64,000 nucleotides of DNA from assembly GCA_937923405.1 (NCBI GenBank), contig CALDUY010000017.1:124001-188000 (forward strand). Direction: 5' to 3'. The position numbers and the translations under genes were made by a program. The notes below the pieces were generated by a model. The model did no database searches and was not told the origin of the DNA. It worked only from the letters and a program-made list of their open reading frames with translations. The stretch is from an uncultured Gemmataceae bacterium. GTDB lineage: Bacteria > Planctomycetota > Planctomycetia > Gemmatales > Gemmataceae. Below, piece by piece: positions 28,101 through 36,810 of this stretch. Position 1 is the stretch's first letter. Every line of letters begins with the position of its first letter.

Positions 28101-31100
28101 GCCAGCTGAAGGCGTACCGCGACGCCCAGGGCGGCCGAGTCCAGTATGAACACGACGCCGCAGGCAACGTCCGGTCGATCACCTACCCCGGCGGGGGCAC
28201 GGAGCGGTTCACCTACGACCCGCTCGGCGACCTGACCGAGACGGTGAACCGGAGCGGCCAGGTGACCCGGATTCAATACAACGCGCTCGGCCTGGTCCGG
28301 CGGCTGGACTTCGCCGACGGCACGCATCAGGAGTTCACCCACGACGCCCGCGGCAACCTGCTGACGGCGACCGATGCGTCCGGCACGATCACACTCCGCT
28401 ACGACGCCGCTGATCGGCTGGACCAGATCACTTACCCCGGCGGCCGGTCGCTGACGTTCACCTTCGACGCGGTGGGGCGGCGGCAGACGAGCGTCGATCA
28501 GGACGGCTTCACCGTGAAGTATTCCTACGACGCCGCTGGCCGGCTCCGCGAGCTGCGAGACGGCGGCAACGCGCTCATCGTGACCTACGCCTACAACGCC
28601 ACAGGCCGGCTGCTGAGCAAGACGCACGGCAACGGCACCATCACCGAGTACGATTACGACGCGGCCGGCCAGCTGCGGAGCATCGTCAACCGCGCCCCCG
28701 GCGGGGCGGTCAACTCGCGGTTCGACTACACCTACAATCGGCTCGGCCAGCGTGACAGCGTGACGACCGGCGACGGCCGGACCGATTACGAGTACGACGC
28801 CTCGGGGCAACTGACCAAGGTGACGCTGCCCGGCGGTCGGACCATCCGCTATCAGTACGACGCCGCCGGCAACCGGACGTCGGTCCTCGACAGCCTGCTC
28901 GGCACAACGACGTATCAATCTAACGAGCGGAACCAGATCACCGTCGCCGGCCAGGCCAGCTACCTGTACGACGCCGACGGCAACCTGACCCGCGTCACCG
29001 ACGACACGGGCACGACCTCCTACGGCTGGAACGTCAAGGGCCAGCTGGTCAGCGTCGTCGGCCCGACGGGGACGACGACGTATGAGTACGACGCGCTGGG
29101 GAACCGCGCCGCCGTCGTCCGCAACGGCGTCCGCACCGAGTACCTGACCGACCTCGTCGGCCTGGGCAACATCGTTGGCGAGTACCAGGGCGCGACGCGG
29201 ACGAACTACGTCCACGGCGACGGGCTGGTCAGCCAGGTGACGGCCGGTTCGGCGGCGTACTACGACTTCGACGCGCTGGGCTCGACGGCCGGCCTTACCG
29301 GGGCGGCGGGAACCTACGTCAACCGCTACGGCTACCTGCCGTTCGGCGAGACGACGGTGCTGGCGTCGGCCCGGCACAACCCGTTCACGTACCACGGCGA
29401 GGGCGGCGTACTCGACGAGGGCGGCGGGCGGTTCCACATGCGGGCGCGGTTCTACGACACGCGGGCGGGGCAGTTCCTGTCGGACGACCCGCTCGGCCTG
29501 GCCGGGCTAGACTACAACTTCCGCCGGTTCGTCAACAACATGCCGACGGTCGGGACCGACCCGAGCGGGCTGTGCATCGACCTGGCCAGCGCCGTCACCA
29601 ACACGCTGTACACGCTCGGCTCGTTAGGCACAGGAATTACGGGAAACGTGTACGGCGGGCGAAGCGAGGCGCTGTTCCGCATGGCCTACTTCGAGCCGAG
29701 CAAGGATCTCGCGAATGCCATCGGGGACGCCGGCCACATCACCAAGGGGCTTTCCAAGGTCCTCGGAAAAGTGAGTTTCGTGACCGGGGCGGCCGCCGCC
29801 GGGAGCAGTTTTCTCAACAGTTTCAACAACTTCACGAGCGGCAAGCCGGCGCATGGCCTCAAAGACCTGATCGCAGGCGGTCTCGGGGTGGCCTCGCTGT
29901 CGGGAAACCCCGTGTTCCTCGCCCTCTCCGTCGGGGCCAGCCTTGCCGACCCAGTCTTGAACGCGCTGCTCGACGAGTTCGAGCCGGCCAACGGCAAGAA
30001 GCCCAAGGGGCCGCCGAACTTTTCCAAGATCATTCGCCCGTGCGACCCCAACGACATCGTCGGCCCGGCCGGTGTCGGCGACGAGATGTATGTCGCCCTG
30101 GGCAGCCGGTTCGCCTACCAGGTGAACTTCGAGAACGACCCGGAGCAGGCCAGCGCCCCCGCCCAGGACGTGATCATCACCACCCAGCTCGACCCCGACC
30201 TCGACTGGGCCACGTTCGCCTTCGGCCCGGTCAACTTCGGCTCGCTCACCGTCGAGGTGCCGAACAACGTCCAGGCCTACCGCACGCGGGTGGACTACAA
30301 GAACCAGGACGGCAGCCCGCTGGACGTGGACATCGAGATGAAGCTCGACTCGGCCACCGGCCTCGTCACTTGGATCTTCCGCTCGCTCGACCCGGTGACG
30401 GGAACGTACCCCGAGGACGCGCTGGCCGGCTTCCTGCCCGTCAACGACGTCACCAGCCGGGGCCGCGGCTACGTCACGTTCGAGGTCGCCCCGAAGGCGA
30501 ACCTGACCACCGGCACGACCATCGACCAGCAGGCGAGCATCGTCTTCGACACCAACGCCCCGCTCGACACCAACATCTTCACCAACACCATCGACAGCAC
30601 GCCGCCGAGTTCGACGGTCTCGGCACCGGCGGTGTCGCTGGCGTCCAACTTCCTCGTCTCCTGGGCCGGCTCCGACGCCCATTCCGGGATCAACACCTAC
30701 ACCGTCTTCGTCAGCGTCAATGGCGGGGGTTTCACGGTGTGGCAAGAGAACGTCTCAACCACCTCGGCGCTGTATCCCGGGGTCGTGGGGAACACCTACC
30801 GCTTCTACAGCATCGCCACGGACAACGTCGGCAACGTCGAAGCGGCTCCGAGCCTGCCCGACGCCACGACACGGGTCGTAAGCTCCGCCGTCGGCTTGCG
30901 GCGCAACGGTGACAACGTCGAGCTGATCGATTCACAGACGCAGCAGGTGTTACTCGTTCGCTCGCTGAACGATCCGACCCCGTTGGTGCTGACCGGGAGC
31001 GACGACGGCTCGGAAACGCTGACGCTGAATTATGCCCACGGCGGCGCGTTCACGCTGTCGGGCGGCCTCCAGTTCCAGGCCGGGCAGGGCGGCGACGATC

Positions 31101-32128
31101 GCTTCGTCCTCCTCGGCGACGGCACCGGCAAGGCCGTGGTGATTCCAGGGCTGACCACCACCTGGGCGATTCACGGCACGACGGTGCAACTGACCGGCGT
31201 CGAGGCCCAGCAGATCAGTAACGTAGCCTCCCTAGAACTGACGGCCGGACCAGGCAACGACGACTTCACGATCGATCGACCGATGCTCGGTCAGAACGTG
31301 ATCAGCGGAACTGGCCTCGCGCCTCTGACGTTCTTCAATGTCCCCACACTGGTGATGAACCTCGGCGACGGCACGAACCGCGTCACGATCAACGGCGGGT
31401 TCAGCGCGGCGAGGCTGAAATTCATGACCATCCACGGCGGCACGGGCAGTGACAGCCTGCTGCACAACGCCGCTTCGCTGAAGCTACCCGTGGCTGGTGG
31501 AGCCTATCGGTTCAACGGCGGCGCGGGGGTGGATTCCGTCGGCGGCAGCGGCAACGTCAACTGGACGCTGACCGCGAACACCCTCCGCAGCAGTGCTGGC
31601 GGCACACTGACGTTCTCCAGTGTCGAACTTGGCCGACTGACCGGCGGCGCGGGCAACAACGTTCTCGATGCCAGCGCCTTCAGGGGGCGAGCCTATCTGT
31701 CTGGCGGTGCGGGCAACGACATCCTGCGCGGCTCCCGAGGCGGAAGCATCCTCCTGGGCGGAATTGGCAACGACATGCTGATCGGCGGAGCGGGCCGCGA
31801 TTTGCTCCTGGGCGGACTGGGAGCCGACTCGCTCACCGGCGGCGCGGGCGAGGACATCCTGATCGGCGGCACCACCAGCAGCGACAACAGCTGGCCGCAG
31901 CTTGAGGCGATCCACAACGAATGGCTCCGTCGAGATCTCGCCTTCGCTGCTCGCGTGGCCCGCTTGCGCGACCAAGCGGCAGTTCGGCTCAACCGAAGCA
32001 CGGTGAGCGACGATGTGTTCCGCGACGTGGCTCGTGGCGGTCCTGACGCCGACTGGTTCTGGCTGCGTCTCGTGGCGGGAGTCGTCGATTTACTCGTCGA
32101 TCGCCAGGTTCCAGACCGGGTGAACTGA
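22127..32128 (+). CDS. Giant secreted propeller/RHS/RTX surface protein (3333 aa)
   Basis: The N-terminus has a basic stretch and then [14 protein letters not shown], the planctomycete surface-protein motif. In order I see: beta-propeller-like repeats with [13 protein letters not shown] units (about 60-1050); an SdrD-B-like domain ([13 protein letters not shown], about 1055-1125); a CARDB-like domain (about 1161-1270); a PPC-like domain (about 1287-1388); an IPT-like segment; an RHS entry region (about 1675) and many YD repeats (about 1780-2400) ending in the RHS core ([20 protein letters not shown], then DPSG); a hydrophobic glycine-rich stretch (about 2485-2640); a conserved beta domain with [10 protein letters not shown]; an Ig/Fn3-like domain; and RTX-like GGAGNDxL units near 3175-3260 with a planctomycete C-terminal cap. 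It is probably a cell-surface or matrix protein; no enzyme motif is evident. Confidence 0.88.
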   Translation: MSQPRKPRNHKTSLSFRHSRFPLLERLEDRTLPSVTPLTYQDPAYWGDTGFYGASGRWFSEQPSISADGQLVAFTSHANNLVPNDFNNVEDVFVYNRGTGAITLVSVDRTGTKSGNFGSFNPKISADGRFVMFFSEATDLTDEAILTGGGHPDLFVRDLTTNTTTLISVSTTNTGGNVGTYEASMSADGSVIAFMSNANNLVPGDTNNASDVFVRRWRDATPTTVRVSLTEAGGQATGASTHPVISANGNAVVFSSNADLVPLDNNGLADTYVRNLVNNTTTLVSADPTGASANAHAGTFTGQAISGDGRFVVFNSGATNLVEGVNGENVFLRDILANGGQGRTYLVSRGRIASSGGGFLPVITPNGRYVVFLSGGTNVASDIVAANASLNVYRADLGNLDDITIKLVNVNAAGTAGGNHHVGGHRNLDTPTVTPDGRYVSFASYATDLVAGVTDGHGTATYDVFVRDVELGVTRYLSVTPSGATGGNKQSLYPAALNDPAQADGRLVAAFVSEATDLVGGVTDGNRQQDLFVRDVTAGFTDLASRRTPLFPRENLSEAGVNSFEAITPDGRYAVWSSNQTDLVSSITDTAWFAEHVYLVDRVTGVTEMVSAKPSGLHSGRTFGRAAISDDGRYVYFFGHGNQNLDASIPDGGIGQLYRRDRVLNKTTMVSVAASGTASTGALIGDGLSISGDGRYVAFLSMGTDLVEGFVDGNGNGWGMYDLFVRDMVTGQTRLVSHVSESLTTSGNSYSLAPVFSRDGTKLIFNSRATNLLSGVTDTNNNDDVYAYDVATDALSLVSVSTTPNTTGNAGSAEDGNSRVRVSDDGRYVVFTSSASNLVSTATTGLKVFRRDLWTNTTILVSVSTTGGDSNGHSFAPDISADGQKIVFQSNGNDLVGLPVTGGFNQVYLRDLSGPTPTTTLVSVLPDGSAGGNSNSTTEIFYNVGTRISADGRYVAFLSQASNLVPGFVDGNPSSQSDLYLRDLLTGRTALVSYNNTGMASSEQGAAVGQYGHAGTYLFARNGPTVFFDSPARNLVNGDRNVGADLFVYTLQGSSTISGRVFHDLDANGTQNGSEVGLQDWTVYIDANGNGRFDRGEQNVQADANGDYRLTNLAAGTYSVGFVMLTGFERTTPTGNNGFRQVTLATDTTAVTGVNFGARQAPADLVVDSVSAPTALQPGQRVLVRWVGRNVGQNAITGSWQDAVYLSTDQTLDAGDLLLTTVSRSGPLAANGTYVGTAVATLPATQGSYYFLVQADRRKQIANDANRDNNLAATASPTALTLATLTLDVPFASQLDGPDDVRYFQLTVPAGSTLRLALDSAGTDGSTELYIRRPGAGLPSLWEFDVSSRALQPDQLAVVPLTQAGTYTILVVGRQGAAASAGFTLTARLPGFALDRIDRNRGGNSGRFTMLLDGSDFTRNTVVRLVRGATVVTPVSLQFIDSTRVYAVFNLTGQPVGTYDVQALDGARSSTLPAAFQIVPASEPQLQTNLIVPAFIRSNREALVTLEYTNVGDNDIDAPLLALTADNAIFRLVEQAGFSVGKMEFLAIAEDGPAGVLRPGQTSKLRFRAGVTIFVQNAPVSVQLEELTSVNAVIPWEDFKNAARPTGTSAEAWDVIWANFLARVGSTAGSYNARLAGRATYLSNLGIRTADVSRLLVGELQLADNSSQFLTPLTAIDAALPTRGLPLTFSRQFAQTISGRYRQGLLGRGWATNWDGRLLENTSGSVAIETGGGQRVFSKTALGTYLSSPADKGTLTRVGSDFHLTEIDGSLTVYGGDGLLKFVQDALGTRITAAYTGGKLVSLTHSGGGSLTFRYDANGRMDRVSDSTGRHTNYTYDANGQLATVETINGVTSYTYDAGTTPARKYAVTGITNLDGTTIQYEYDAAGRLVAQSGSGIGRMTFAYDDYLGLTITDANTASVTIYYNDHLQPELIRDPLGRVTEYDYGTHRRLTRLLAADGGETVYTYDANGILTGHINQLGQRVDLTLDPANGQLKAYRDAQGGRVQYEHDAAGNVRSITYPGGGTERFTYDPLGDLTETVNRSGQVTRIQYNALGLVRRLDFADGTHQEFTHDARGNLLTATDASGTITLRYDAADRLDQITYPGGRSLTFTFDAVGRRQTSVDQDGFTVKYSYDAAGRLRELRDGGNALIVTYAYNATGRLLSKTHGNGTITEYDYDAAGQLRSIVNRAPGGAVNSRFDYTYNRLGQRDSVTTGDGRTDYEYDASGQLTKVTLPGGRTIRYQYDAAGNRTSVLDSLLGTTTYQSNERNQITVAGQASYLYDADGNLTRVTDDTGTTSYGWNVKGQLVSVVGPTGTTTYEYDALGNRAAVVRNGVRTEYLTDLVGLGNIVGEYQGATRTNYVHGDGLVSQVTAGSAAYYDFDALGSTAGLTGAAGTYVNRYGYLPFGETTVLASARHNPFTYHGEGGVLDEGGGRFHMRARFYDTRAGQFLSDDPLGLAGLDYNFRRFVNNMPTVGTDPSGLCIDLASAVTNTLYTLGSLGTGITGNVYGGRSEALFRMAYFEPSKDLANAIGDAGHITKGLSKVLGKVSFVTGAAAAGSSFLNSFNNFTSGKPAHGLKDLIAGGLGVASLSGNPVFLALSVGASLADPVLNALLDEFEPANGKKPKGPPNFSKIIRPCDPNDIVGPAGVGDEMYVALGSRFAYQVNFENDPEQASAPAQDVIITTQLDPDLDWATFAFGPVNFGSLTVEVPNNVQAYRTRVDYKNQDGSPLDVDIEMKLDSATGLVTWIFRSLDPVTGTYPEDALAGFLPVNDVTSRGRGYVTFEVAPKANLTTGTTIDQQASIVFDTNAPLDTNIFTNTIDSTPPSSTVSAPAVSLASNFLVSWAGSDAHSGINTYTVFVSVNGGGFTVWQENVSTTSALYPGVVGNTYRFYSIATDNVGNVEAAPSLPDATTRVVSSAVGLRRNGDNVELIDSQTQQVLLVRSLNDPTPLVLTGSDDGSETLTLNYAHGGAFTLSGGLQFQAGQGGDDRFVLLGDGTGKAVVIPGLTTTWAIHGTTVQLTGVEAQQISNVASLELTAGPGNDDFTIDRPMLGQNVISGTGLAPLTFFNVPTLVMNLGDGTNRVTINGGFSAARLKFMTIHGGTGSDSLLHNAASLKLPVAGGAYRFNGGAGVDSVGGSGNVNWTLTANTLRSSAGGTLTFSSVELGRLTGGAGNNVLDASAFRGRAYLSGGAGNDILRGSRGGSILLGGIGNDMLIGGAGRDLLLGGLGADSLTGGAGEDILIGGTTSSDNSWPQLEAIHNEWLRRDLAFAARVARLRDQAAVRLNRSTVSDDVFRDVARGGPDADWFWLRLVAGVVDLLVDRQVPDRVN
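22300..25270 (+). repeat. Beta-propeller repeat region of the giant gene
   Basis: The encoded protein repeats a unit of about 60-70 residues with the core [17 protein letters not shown] and a later DVFVRDxxTGxTxLVS. More than a dozen copies are visible. The protein pattern is PD40/TolB-like. Confidence 0.8.
27470..29330 (+). repeat. YD (RHS) repeat region of the giant gene
   Basis: Units of about 20-22 residues with the core YDAxGxLxxVxx recur throughout, for example [17 protein letters not shown] and [17 protein letters not shown]. They form the shell-like RHS/YD repeat and lead into the RHS core motif. Confidence 0.85.
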
Positions 32129-32162
32129 TTCCCTCACTCTTCAAACAGTTGGGTGTGACGCA

Positions 32163-32251
32163 AGCCGCAGGCTAAAGCCTGCGGCTACCAGTTGGGATTG
32201 GTAGCCGTGGGCTTCAGCCCGCGCGGTGGTAGCCGTGGGCTTCAGCCCACG
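32163..32251. repeat. Cluster of short palindromic repeats
   Basis: One hairpin pairs AGCCGCAGGCT with AGCCTGCGGCT (32163-32186, 2-base loop). Two near-identical 24-base units follow at 32200-32223 and 32228-32251 (GGTAGCCGTGGGCTTCAGCC core), the second containing a perfect 8-bp hairpin CGTGGGCT/AGCCCACG. They fill the convergent gap between the giant gene and the lipoprotein gene and have the look of dispersed repeats. Confidence 0.85.
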
Positions 32252-32289
32252 TCCCGCCACCACACCATCTGGAGAAGCGCTCGAACAAC

Positions 32290-32730
32290 TCACTCTAACT
32301 CGATGTTATAGGTATTTTCTCCTGCGGTGACGGTGAACTCCAGGCCGGAGGTCTTCGGATCGGCGTACTTCGCGGGAATGGTGTCGTCGTCCTTGCCTTT
32401 TCCCTTGGGCTTGGCTTTAGCCTTGTCCGCCTTGATCTTGTCGTCCTTGTCTTTGGGCAGCTCAAAGTCACCGAACGGTTGAATGAAAATCTTGCAGGTG
32501 CCTACAGGAACACCGGCAACGGAATACTTGCCGTCGGCGATCGGGCCAGTGATTACTCGTCGCTTGCTGGTAGGATGAGCGAAGGAAATCAGCCCTTTGG
32601 CCACGGGATTACCCTTGAGTTTGACCTCACCAGAGACCGACCCCGTCGACTCTCCGCAACCGACGAGGGGCAAAGCGATCAGACAGGTGAACGCAACTGC
32701 CAAACCCCTCAACCAGGGGAATGAATACAT
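32290..32730 (-). CDS. Small lipoprotein, carboxypeptidase-regulatory-like (second copy)
   Basis: With the ATG at 32730 the product has 146 residues. A signal peptide (LAVAFTCLIALPLVGC) ends in a lipobox. The mature region has SVSGEVKLKGNPVAKGLISF, the opening strands of carboxypeptidase-regulatory-like domains, then a lysine/aspartate-rich segment (KAKAKPKGKGKDDD) and a terminal strand VTAGENTYNIELE. The frame extends to 32787, but the lipoprotein signal fixes the start. It follows a DUF1559 gene on the same strand, as does the lipoprotein at 3491, so the pair is probably a unit. The function is unknown; surface placement is inferred. Confidence 0.72.
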   Translation of the reverse strand: MYSFPWLRGLAVAFTCLIALPLVGCGESTGSVSGEVKLKGNPVAKGLISFAHPTSKRRVITGPIADGKYSVAGVPVGTCKIFIQPFGDFELPKDKDDKIKADKAKAKPKGKGKDDDTIPAKYADPKTSGLEFTVTAGENTYNIELE

Positions 32731-32833
32731 GGCTAAGGCTCCTGGAGGGAAAACAAAGTTGGCGTGAAGACTCCTGAGAATCTCCACGCCGTGTTTAGTA
32801 TGTCATTCTGCCGAAGTCTGGCAATAGGCGAGA

Positions 32834-33745
32834 TTAGTAGTCGCCGACAATGTCGCCGGCTGCGGGAGTCAACAAAGCCCACCAGACACCAGGATCAACT
32901 TCAGGAGCGATCATCTGAATGCTGCCATCGGCGAGACAGACATTGGTACCACCCGTGAAACTGGCATGAGCAATAAAGCAAGCCGGACGGTCGTTGAGAT
33001 TGGCGGAATTCAATCGAGGACGATACTGGAATCTCGCTGCGCCACCAATCGCCGGAGCTCGTGCAATGATCGGAGCATCCTCGACGGCATGCAATCGTGG
33101 AGTCCAGGCCCACAATTGAGGATGAGGTCCGGTCGGTGGGTTGACCAACAGATTCATGCACTGAGAGATCTTTTCGGCAAAAAGGATGGTGCTGGAAGCG
33201 CCGTCGGTGAACGTGGAACTCATGTTGGGAGAACCAGTGAAACCGTTGGTCACCGGATCGCCGAAGACCTGGAAGTTCGCTGCGTAACTGGTCAATCCCC
33301 AACTTCCCGCTGGAGTAGTAGGTAGACTAACCGACCCATTGCCGTAGCCTTCATCGACCGGCGAACGGAAACCTTTCATGGGGTAGCCACCCGCCAAGTC
33401 GCCAGGACCAAATAGCCCTGCCCCAGCGCCGAGGTTTTTGAATACTTGTTCTTGTTCGAGATAGGGCAGGATAGCCACGAAAACCGAAGTCTCCGTCGGA
33501 GTCGCCCCAATGGCACCAAGCCGATACAGCGGTGGTAGTTTGCCCTTCCGCTGCGTGGCATAGTTGGTGATCGCTAGGCCCATCTGCTTGAGGTTGTTCT
33601 GCGATTCTAGACGAGCTGCTGCTTCGCGGACTTTCTGAACGGCAGGCAGTAGCAGGCCGATCAGGACGGCGATGATGGCAATGACAACCAACAATTCGAT
33701 TAGCGTAAACCCTTGGGATCGGCGTCTTTGAGCCAAGCGCACCAT
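32834..33745 (-). CDS. DUF1559 domain protein with type IV pilin-like N-terminus (second copy)
   Basis: The 303-residue product has the prepilin-like start [20 protein letters not shown] and [17 protein letters not shown], then the DUF1559 body, and near the end [15 protein letters not shown], the family's C-terminal motif. It is clearly related to the protein at 3899-4906 but diverged in the middle. By family it should be processed by a prepilin peptidase and exported. It is followed by a small lipoprotein gene. The exact role of the very numerous DUF1559 proteins in planctomycetes is not established. Confidence 0.88.
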   Translation of the reverse strand: MVRLAQRRRSQGFTLIELLVVIAIIAVLIGLLLPAVQKVREAAARLESQNNLKQMGLAITNYATQRKGKLPPLYRLGAIGATPTETSVFVAILPYLEQEQVFKNLGAGAGLFGPGDLAGGYPMKGFRSPVDEGYGNGSVSLPTTPAGSWGLTSYAANFQVFGDPVTNGFTGSPNMSSTFTDGASSTILFAEKISQCMNLLVNPPTGPHPQLWAWTPRLHAVEDAPIIARAPAIGGAARFQYRPRLNSANLNDRPACFIAHASFTGGTNVCLADGSIQMIAPEVDPGVWWALLTPAAGDIVGDY

Positions 33746-34081
33746 AAATGTACCCTCATGAGCCGTGGTGGTTACAAGTTAGGAATTGGTCTGGCCCCTC
33801 CGGCACTGCCTGGCGGCGGTGAAATGTGGCGCGTTTCGTTCCGGAGATCGGCACCCCTCAGCTTCTCAATGTAGTGTAACCAGGTGTCCGCGTCAAGCGT
33901 CCGGCAAGCCGCCTCGCTGATTTTTCTCCACTGTTATAGTCGCTTTCTCCTTTTCTTCTCATGACTCACTCATGACGGTTTAATGAATCAACAACTATAG
34001 ATACCTGTGCCAGGATGAAGAGAGTCTCTCTACTTGCTGGTGGTATTCCCCTGGACCGTCGCCCTCACAGGAGAGAGTTTC
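33746..34081. other. Divergent intergenic region
   Basis: These 336 bases separate two divergent genes. The right end carries AGGAGAGAG before the GTG at 34082. A short direct repeat (CTCATGA) is seen near 33959-33975. I find no convincing promoter pair, RNA gene or terminator. Confidence 0.4.
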
Positions 34082-35032
34082 GTGCTGGATCCAACGTCAT
34101 TCACGACACTATACATCTGGCTGGGAGTTGGGGTGACGGCGTTGGTGCTGGGCGCGTTTTGCCTGCTAATCCCGGCTCGTCGTCGAACCGCATCTGCACG
34201 TCCTTGGTTGATGCCGCTGCTCAGTGCAGTGGCTCTGGGAATAATGTCCGGCGTCTTGGCCCTGACCTGGTCCATTGAGGCAGCCATTCCAGTTTCGCTC
34301 ACGGTCGTGCTGGCTCTGGTGCTGACAGCTTTTCGTACCTCTATTCCGGGACGGTTGATTCACGCACTGGTTCGATCGGCCGAGAAGCCTTCCATTCAGG
34401 CCGCGGCCATTCTGGCCTTCGGGGCAGGAATCCTCGCTTGGCAGGTCTGGGCACTCAAACACGAGCTGGAGCAGGAACTGAGCGAAGCCGATCGCCACAT
34501 GGCTGCTCTAGTCATGCCCGATCTGAAGCCCCTGGAGCAGTACGTTTCTCTCACCGATCAAGGAGCAGTGATCCCTCTGTGGCAGATGGTGGATGGCATG
34601 TCCGATGAAGAGGAAGCCGAGCGGTATCTGCGCCAATCTAAATATGAGATGAAGTTAATCCAGACCGATGGTCCGGATCCGCGCTACAACTGTCACGGCT
34701 GGGTTTTCACCGGAGGTAAAGCGTGGATCCGTGGCAGCAACGTCGACCAGATTCTCCGCGAACATGAGTATGTCGTGGTGACCAATCCCTCTCCGGGCGA
34801 CATCGCGGTTTATCGCAATGACTCTGGCGAAGTGACGCATACGGCTCTGGTTCGTGGTCGTGGGGAAAACGGCACGCTGATTCTGGAAAGCAAGTGGGGC
34901 AAGCTCGGCCGCTATATCCACACCCACGATCAGCACGCTTACAGCGTCTACGCCTGTACCTTCTACAGCACGGCACGCGCAAGCCACCTGCTCAACACCG
35001 AGCTAGCCGCAGTCCATGCCGCGAGTAATTGA
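34082..35032 (+). CDS. Membrane protein with C-terminal NlpC/P60-like cysteine hydrolase domain
   Basis: The N-terminal part has about four hydrophobic helices (for example LYIWLGVGVTALVLGAFCLL and AILAFGAGILAWQVWAL). The C-terminal domain shows a papain-like pattern: a cysteine in PRYNCHGWVF, GDIAVYR, a histidine in VTHTALVRG and an acidic or basic partner in ILESKWGKLGRYIH. This matches NlpC/P60 or CHAP-type amidases and peptidases, so cleavage of peptide or amide bonds is likely, with the substrate unknown. I chose the GTG at 34082 because AGGAGAGAG lies just upstream; the frame itself is open from a TTG at 34034. Protein length is then 316 residues. Confidence 0.65.
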   Translation: MLDPTSFTTLYIWLGVGVTALVLGAFCLLIPARRRTASARPWLMPLLSAVALGIMSGVLALTWSIEAAIPVSLTVVLALVLTAFRTSIPGRLIHALVRSAEKPSIQAAAILAFGAGILAWQVWALKHELEQELSEADRHMAALVMPDLKPLEQYVSLTDQGAVIPLWQMVDGMSDEEEAERYLRQSKYEMKLIQTDGPDPRYNCHGWVFTGGKAWIRGSNVDQILREHEYVVVTNPSPGDIAVYRNDSGEVTHTALVRGRGENGTLILESKWGKLGRYIHTHDQHAYSVYACTFYSTARASHLLNTELAAVHAASN

Positions 35033-35158
35033 TGAGGGCTGCTGGCGAGGATTCCACCTGCCGCGACTTTCCTCTCGTTCTGACTAGCTTCAACCCTTGC
35101 CGGTCCCCCGGATCTCTGGGTACGATGGGATTATTGTTCCGTGCAGGTTGGAGATGAC

Positions 35159-35749
35159 ATGCAGAAAACGAGCGAAACTCGCCTGACACTGGCCTATGTA
35201 GCGTTGCTGGCCGTTCTGGTCGTGGTCTACAAACTGATTCCACGTTATCTGAACGTCGGCGAAATCGGCTGGAACCTCGTCTCTGTTGGTGCCCTGGGCT
35301 TGTTCATCGGCTCACGGGTGCGTACCTCGTGGGCCTATTTCGTGCCGATCGGGGCTATGTTCGTGGCCGATTTGCTGCTCATTCCGCCCTTGCGTGCCCT
35401 GGGATACTCCTCGATCGACAGTAGCACGCCGTTCACCTATCTGGGCTTCGCGTTGTACGTCGTGGCGGGCCGCTTGGTGGGCCAAAAGGAACTAGCTCCG
35501 GCCAAGATCGCCGGTTCCTCTGTCCTGGGCAGTCTGCTGTTTTTCGTGGTGAGCAACTTTGGCTCGTGGGTGGCTAATCCCGCCTATCCGCGCTCCCTAG
35601 CCGGGCTGATCCAGTGCTATCTTGCTGGCGTGCCGTTCTACTTTAATACGCTGATGAGCGATCTGATCTTTCCTGCCGTGTTTTTCGGCTGCCACGCCCT
35701 CTTACTCCGCACCGTCAGCACGACGGAAGAGGTGGAGCAACTCTCATGA
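35159..35749 (+). CDS. Multi-pass membrane protein (DUF6580-like)
   Basis: The 196-residue protein has five or six hydrophobic helices, including LAYVALLAVLVVVYKLIP and IGAMFVADLLLIPPLRALGY. The order of helices and a conserved PLRALGYSSIDSSTPFTYLG loop resemble DUF6580 proteins, which look like the membrane part of energy-coupling-type vitamin transporters. No ATPase for such a transporter is nearby. An upstream ATG at 35141 is possible. The stop overlaps the ATG of the YciI gene (ATGA), so the pair is probably cotranslated. Confidence 0.65.
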   Translation: MQKTSETRLTLAYVALLAVLVVVYKLIPRYLNVGEIGWNLVSVGALGLFIGSRVRTSWAYFVPIGAMFVADLLLIPPLRALGYSSIDSSTPFTYLGFALYVVAGRLVGQKELAPAKIAGSSVLGSLLFFVVSNFGSWVANPAYPRSLAGLIQCYLAGVPFYFNTLMSDLIFPAVFFGCHALLLRTVSTTEEVEQLS

Positions 35750-36036
35750 AGTTCGCCGCCCTCATCGAGTACATCTGCGACGAGGCCCGCATCAACGAGG
35801 TGCGTCCGCGGCATCGCCAGTATCTCCGTCGATTGCTCGACGAAGGGAAACTGGCCGTGTCGGGGCCGTTCACCGATGGCTGGGGCGCGTTGATCGTTTA
35901 CGAGGCCAACACCGCGGAAGAGGCCGAGGCGTACCTACAGGCCGATCCCTTCCATCAGGCCGGCATCTTTGTCCGCTGGACAATCCGCCCGTGGAACACG
36001 GTGATGGCTAATCGCGAGCTGTTCTCAACGGACTGA
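35746..36036 (+). CDS. YciI family protein
   Basis: The 96-residue protein is a YciI-like small ferredoxin-fold protein. It shows the N-terminal strand MKFAALIEY, a conserved arginine-histidine-rich helix (VRPRHRQYLRRLLDEGKLAV), SGPFTDGWGALIVYEA and the late ADPFHQAGIFVRWTIRPW motif. The histidine and aspartates typical of the family are present. Relatives include chloromuconolactone dehalogenase-like enzymes, but most have no known reaction. It overlaps the end of the membrane-protein gene and converges on the methyltransferase gene. Confidence 0.85.
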   Translation: MKFAALIEYICDEARINEVRPRHRQYLRRLLDEGKLAVSGPFTDGWGALIVYEANTAEEAEAYLQADPFHQAGIFVRWTIRPWNTVMANRELFSTD

Positions 36037-36044
36037 GCGAGGCT

Positions 36045-36776
36045 TCAAGCGGCGAGTGGACGGCGACGCGCGGGTCGCGGTTTGCGCAGTGTCACCGTGA
36101 AATAGAGTCTACCCCATCCCGGACCTATTTTCTCTAGAAGCCAGTCGGTCAGCAAGGCTAACTCTTGCGTCCACTTCGAGAAGTGGAAGTAGTTCGGCGA
36201 AGCATAACGGCGAATCTGCTCCAGCACCAGGCCCGCTCTTCGGCTGGCTCGCCGAAGGCTCTCTTCCGTGTTCATCCGATACAGGGCTGGGAATGTGTCT
36301 TCATAGGCTCGCCCATATAACTTTCGCACCAGGAATTGGTTGAAGGAGTGCGGCAACAGGCCAATCGCACGACGAATCCAGGTGACGTAGTGCTTAGCAC
36401 TGACGGTGTGGCCGATGAAGACGCCGCCGGGACGCAGCACTCGTTCGACCTCGCGAAGAAAGCGAACCGGGTCGACGACGTGTTCCAGCACCATGACTGA
36501 GCTGACGATGTCGAAGTGGCGATTAGGGAAAGGGATCTCACCATTAGGACCAAGTGGACGAAACCACTCGGGATACTGAAGGCGGGAGTGGGCGTGAAAG
36601 TCAGTGCCCCAGACTTCGCGCTCGGCCCAACGATAACGGGCCATCTCGTGGTTGGCACCACACCCCAAGTCGAGCATCCGTCCTCGGTAGGGTTGATGGG
36701 GCTCAACGGTGCGGTGGAACCCTTCTTCGTGGTGTAGCTCGTTGGGAAAATATCGGAGAACCGCCTCCCAGGACAT
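36045..36776 (-). CDS. Class I SAM-dependent methyltransferase
   Basis: The ATG at 36776, preceded by AGGAGGGA, gives 243 residues; the longer frame from 36803 would nearly touch the upstream gene. The S-adenosylmethionine site is visible as MLDLGCGANHEMARYRWAE (motif I), EVWGTDFHAH (acidic loop) and HFDIVSSVMVLEHVVDPVRF (motif II), then RVLRPGGVFIGH. This is the Methyltransf_11 type, usually acting on small molecules or glycan and lipid precursors. The C-terminal half has a positively charged tail (LRKPRPARRRPLAA). The substrate is unknown. Confidence 0.85.
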   Translation of the reverse strand: MSWEAVLRYFPNELHHEEGFHRTVEPHQPYRGRMLDLGCGANHEMARYRWAEREVWGTDFHAHSRLQYPEWFRPLGPNGEIPFPNRHFDIVSSVMVLEHVVDPVRFLREVERVLRPGGVFIGHTVSAKHYVTWIRRAIGLLPHSFNQFLVRKLYGRAYEDTFPALYRMNTEESLRRASRRAGLVLEQIRRYASPNYFHFSKWTQELALLTDWLLEKIGPGWGRLYFTVTLRKPRPARRRPLAA

Positions 36777-36810
36777 TGACTCCCTCCTGGAGCAATCTGT
36801 CACCGGAACC

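Noticed and set aside
27164..29437. Antisense open frame of about 757 codons inside the giant gene
   Set aside because: Low-complexity translation mirrored from the YD repeats; it is a shadow of the real coding strand.
29624..30745. Antisense open frame of about 373 codons near the RHS core
   Set aside because: Same composition artefact as the other antisense frames in the GC-rich part.
29572..30912. Plus-strand frame of about 446 codons in another phase of the giant gene
   Set aside because: Arginine/glycine-rich translation with no domain, inside a clearly coding region in the correct frame.
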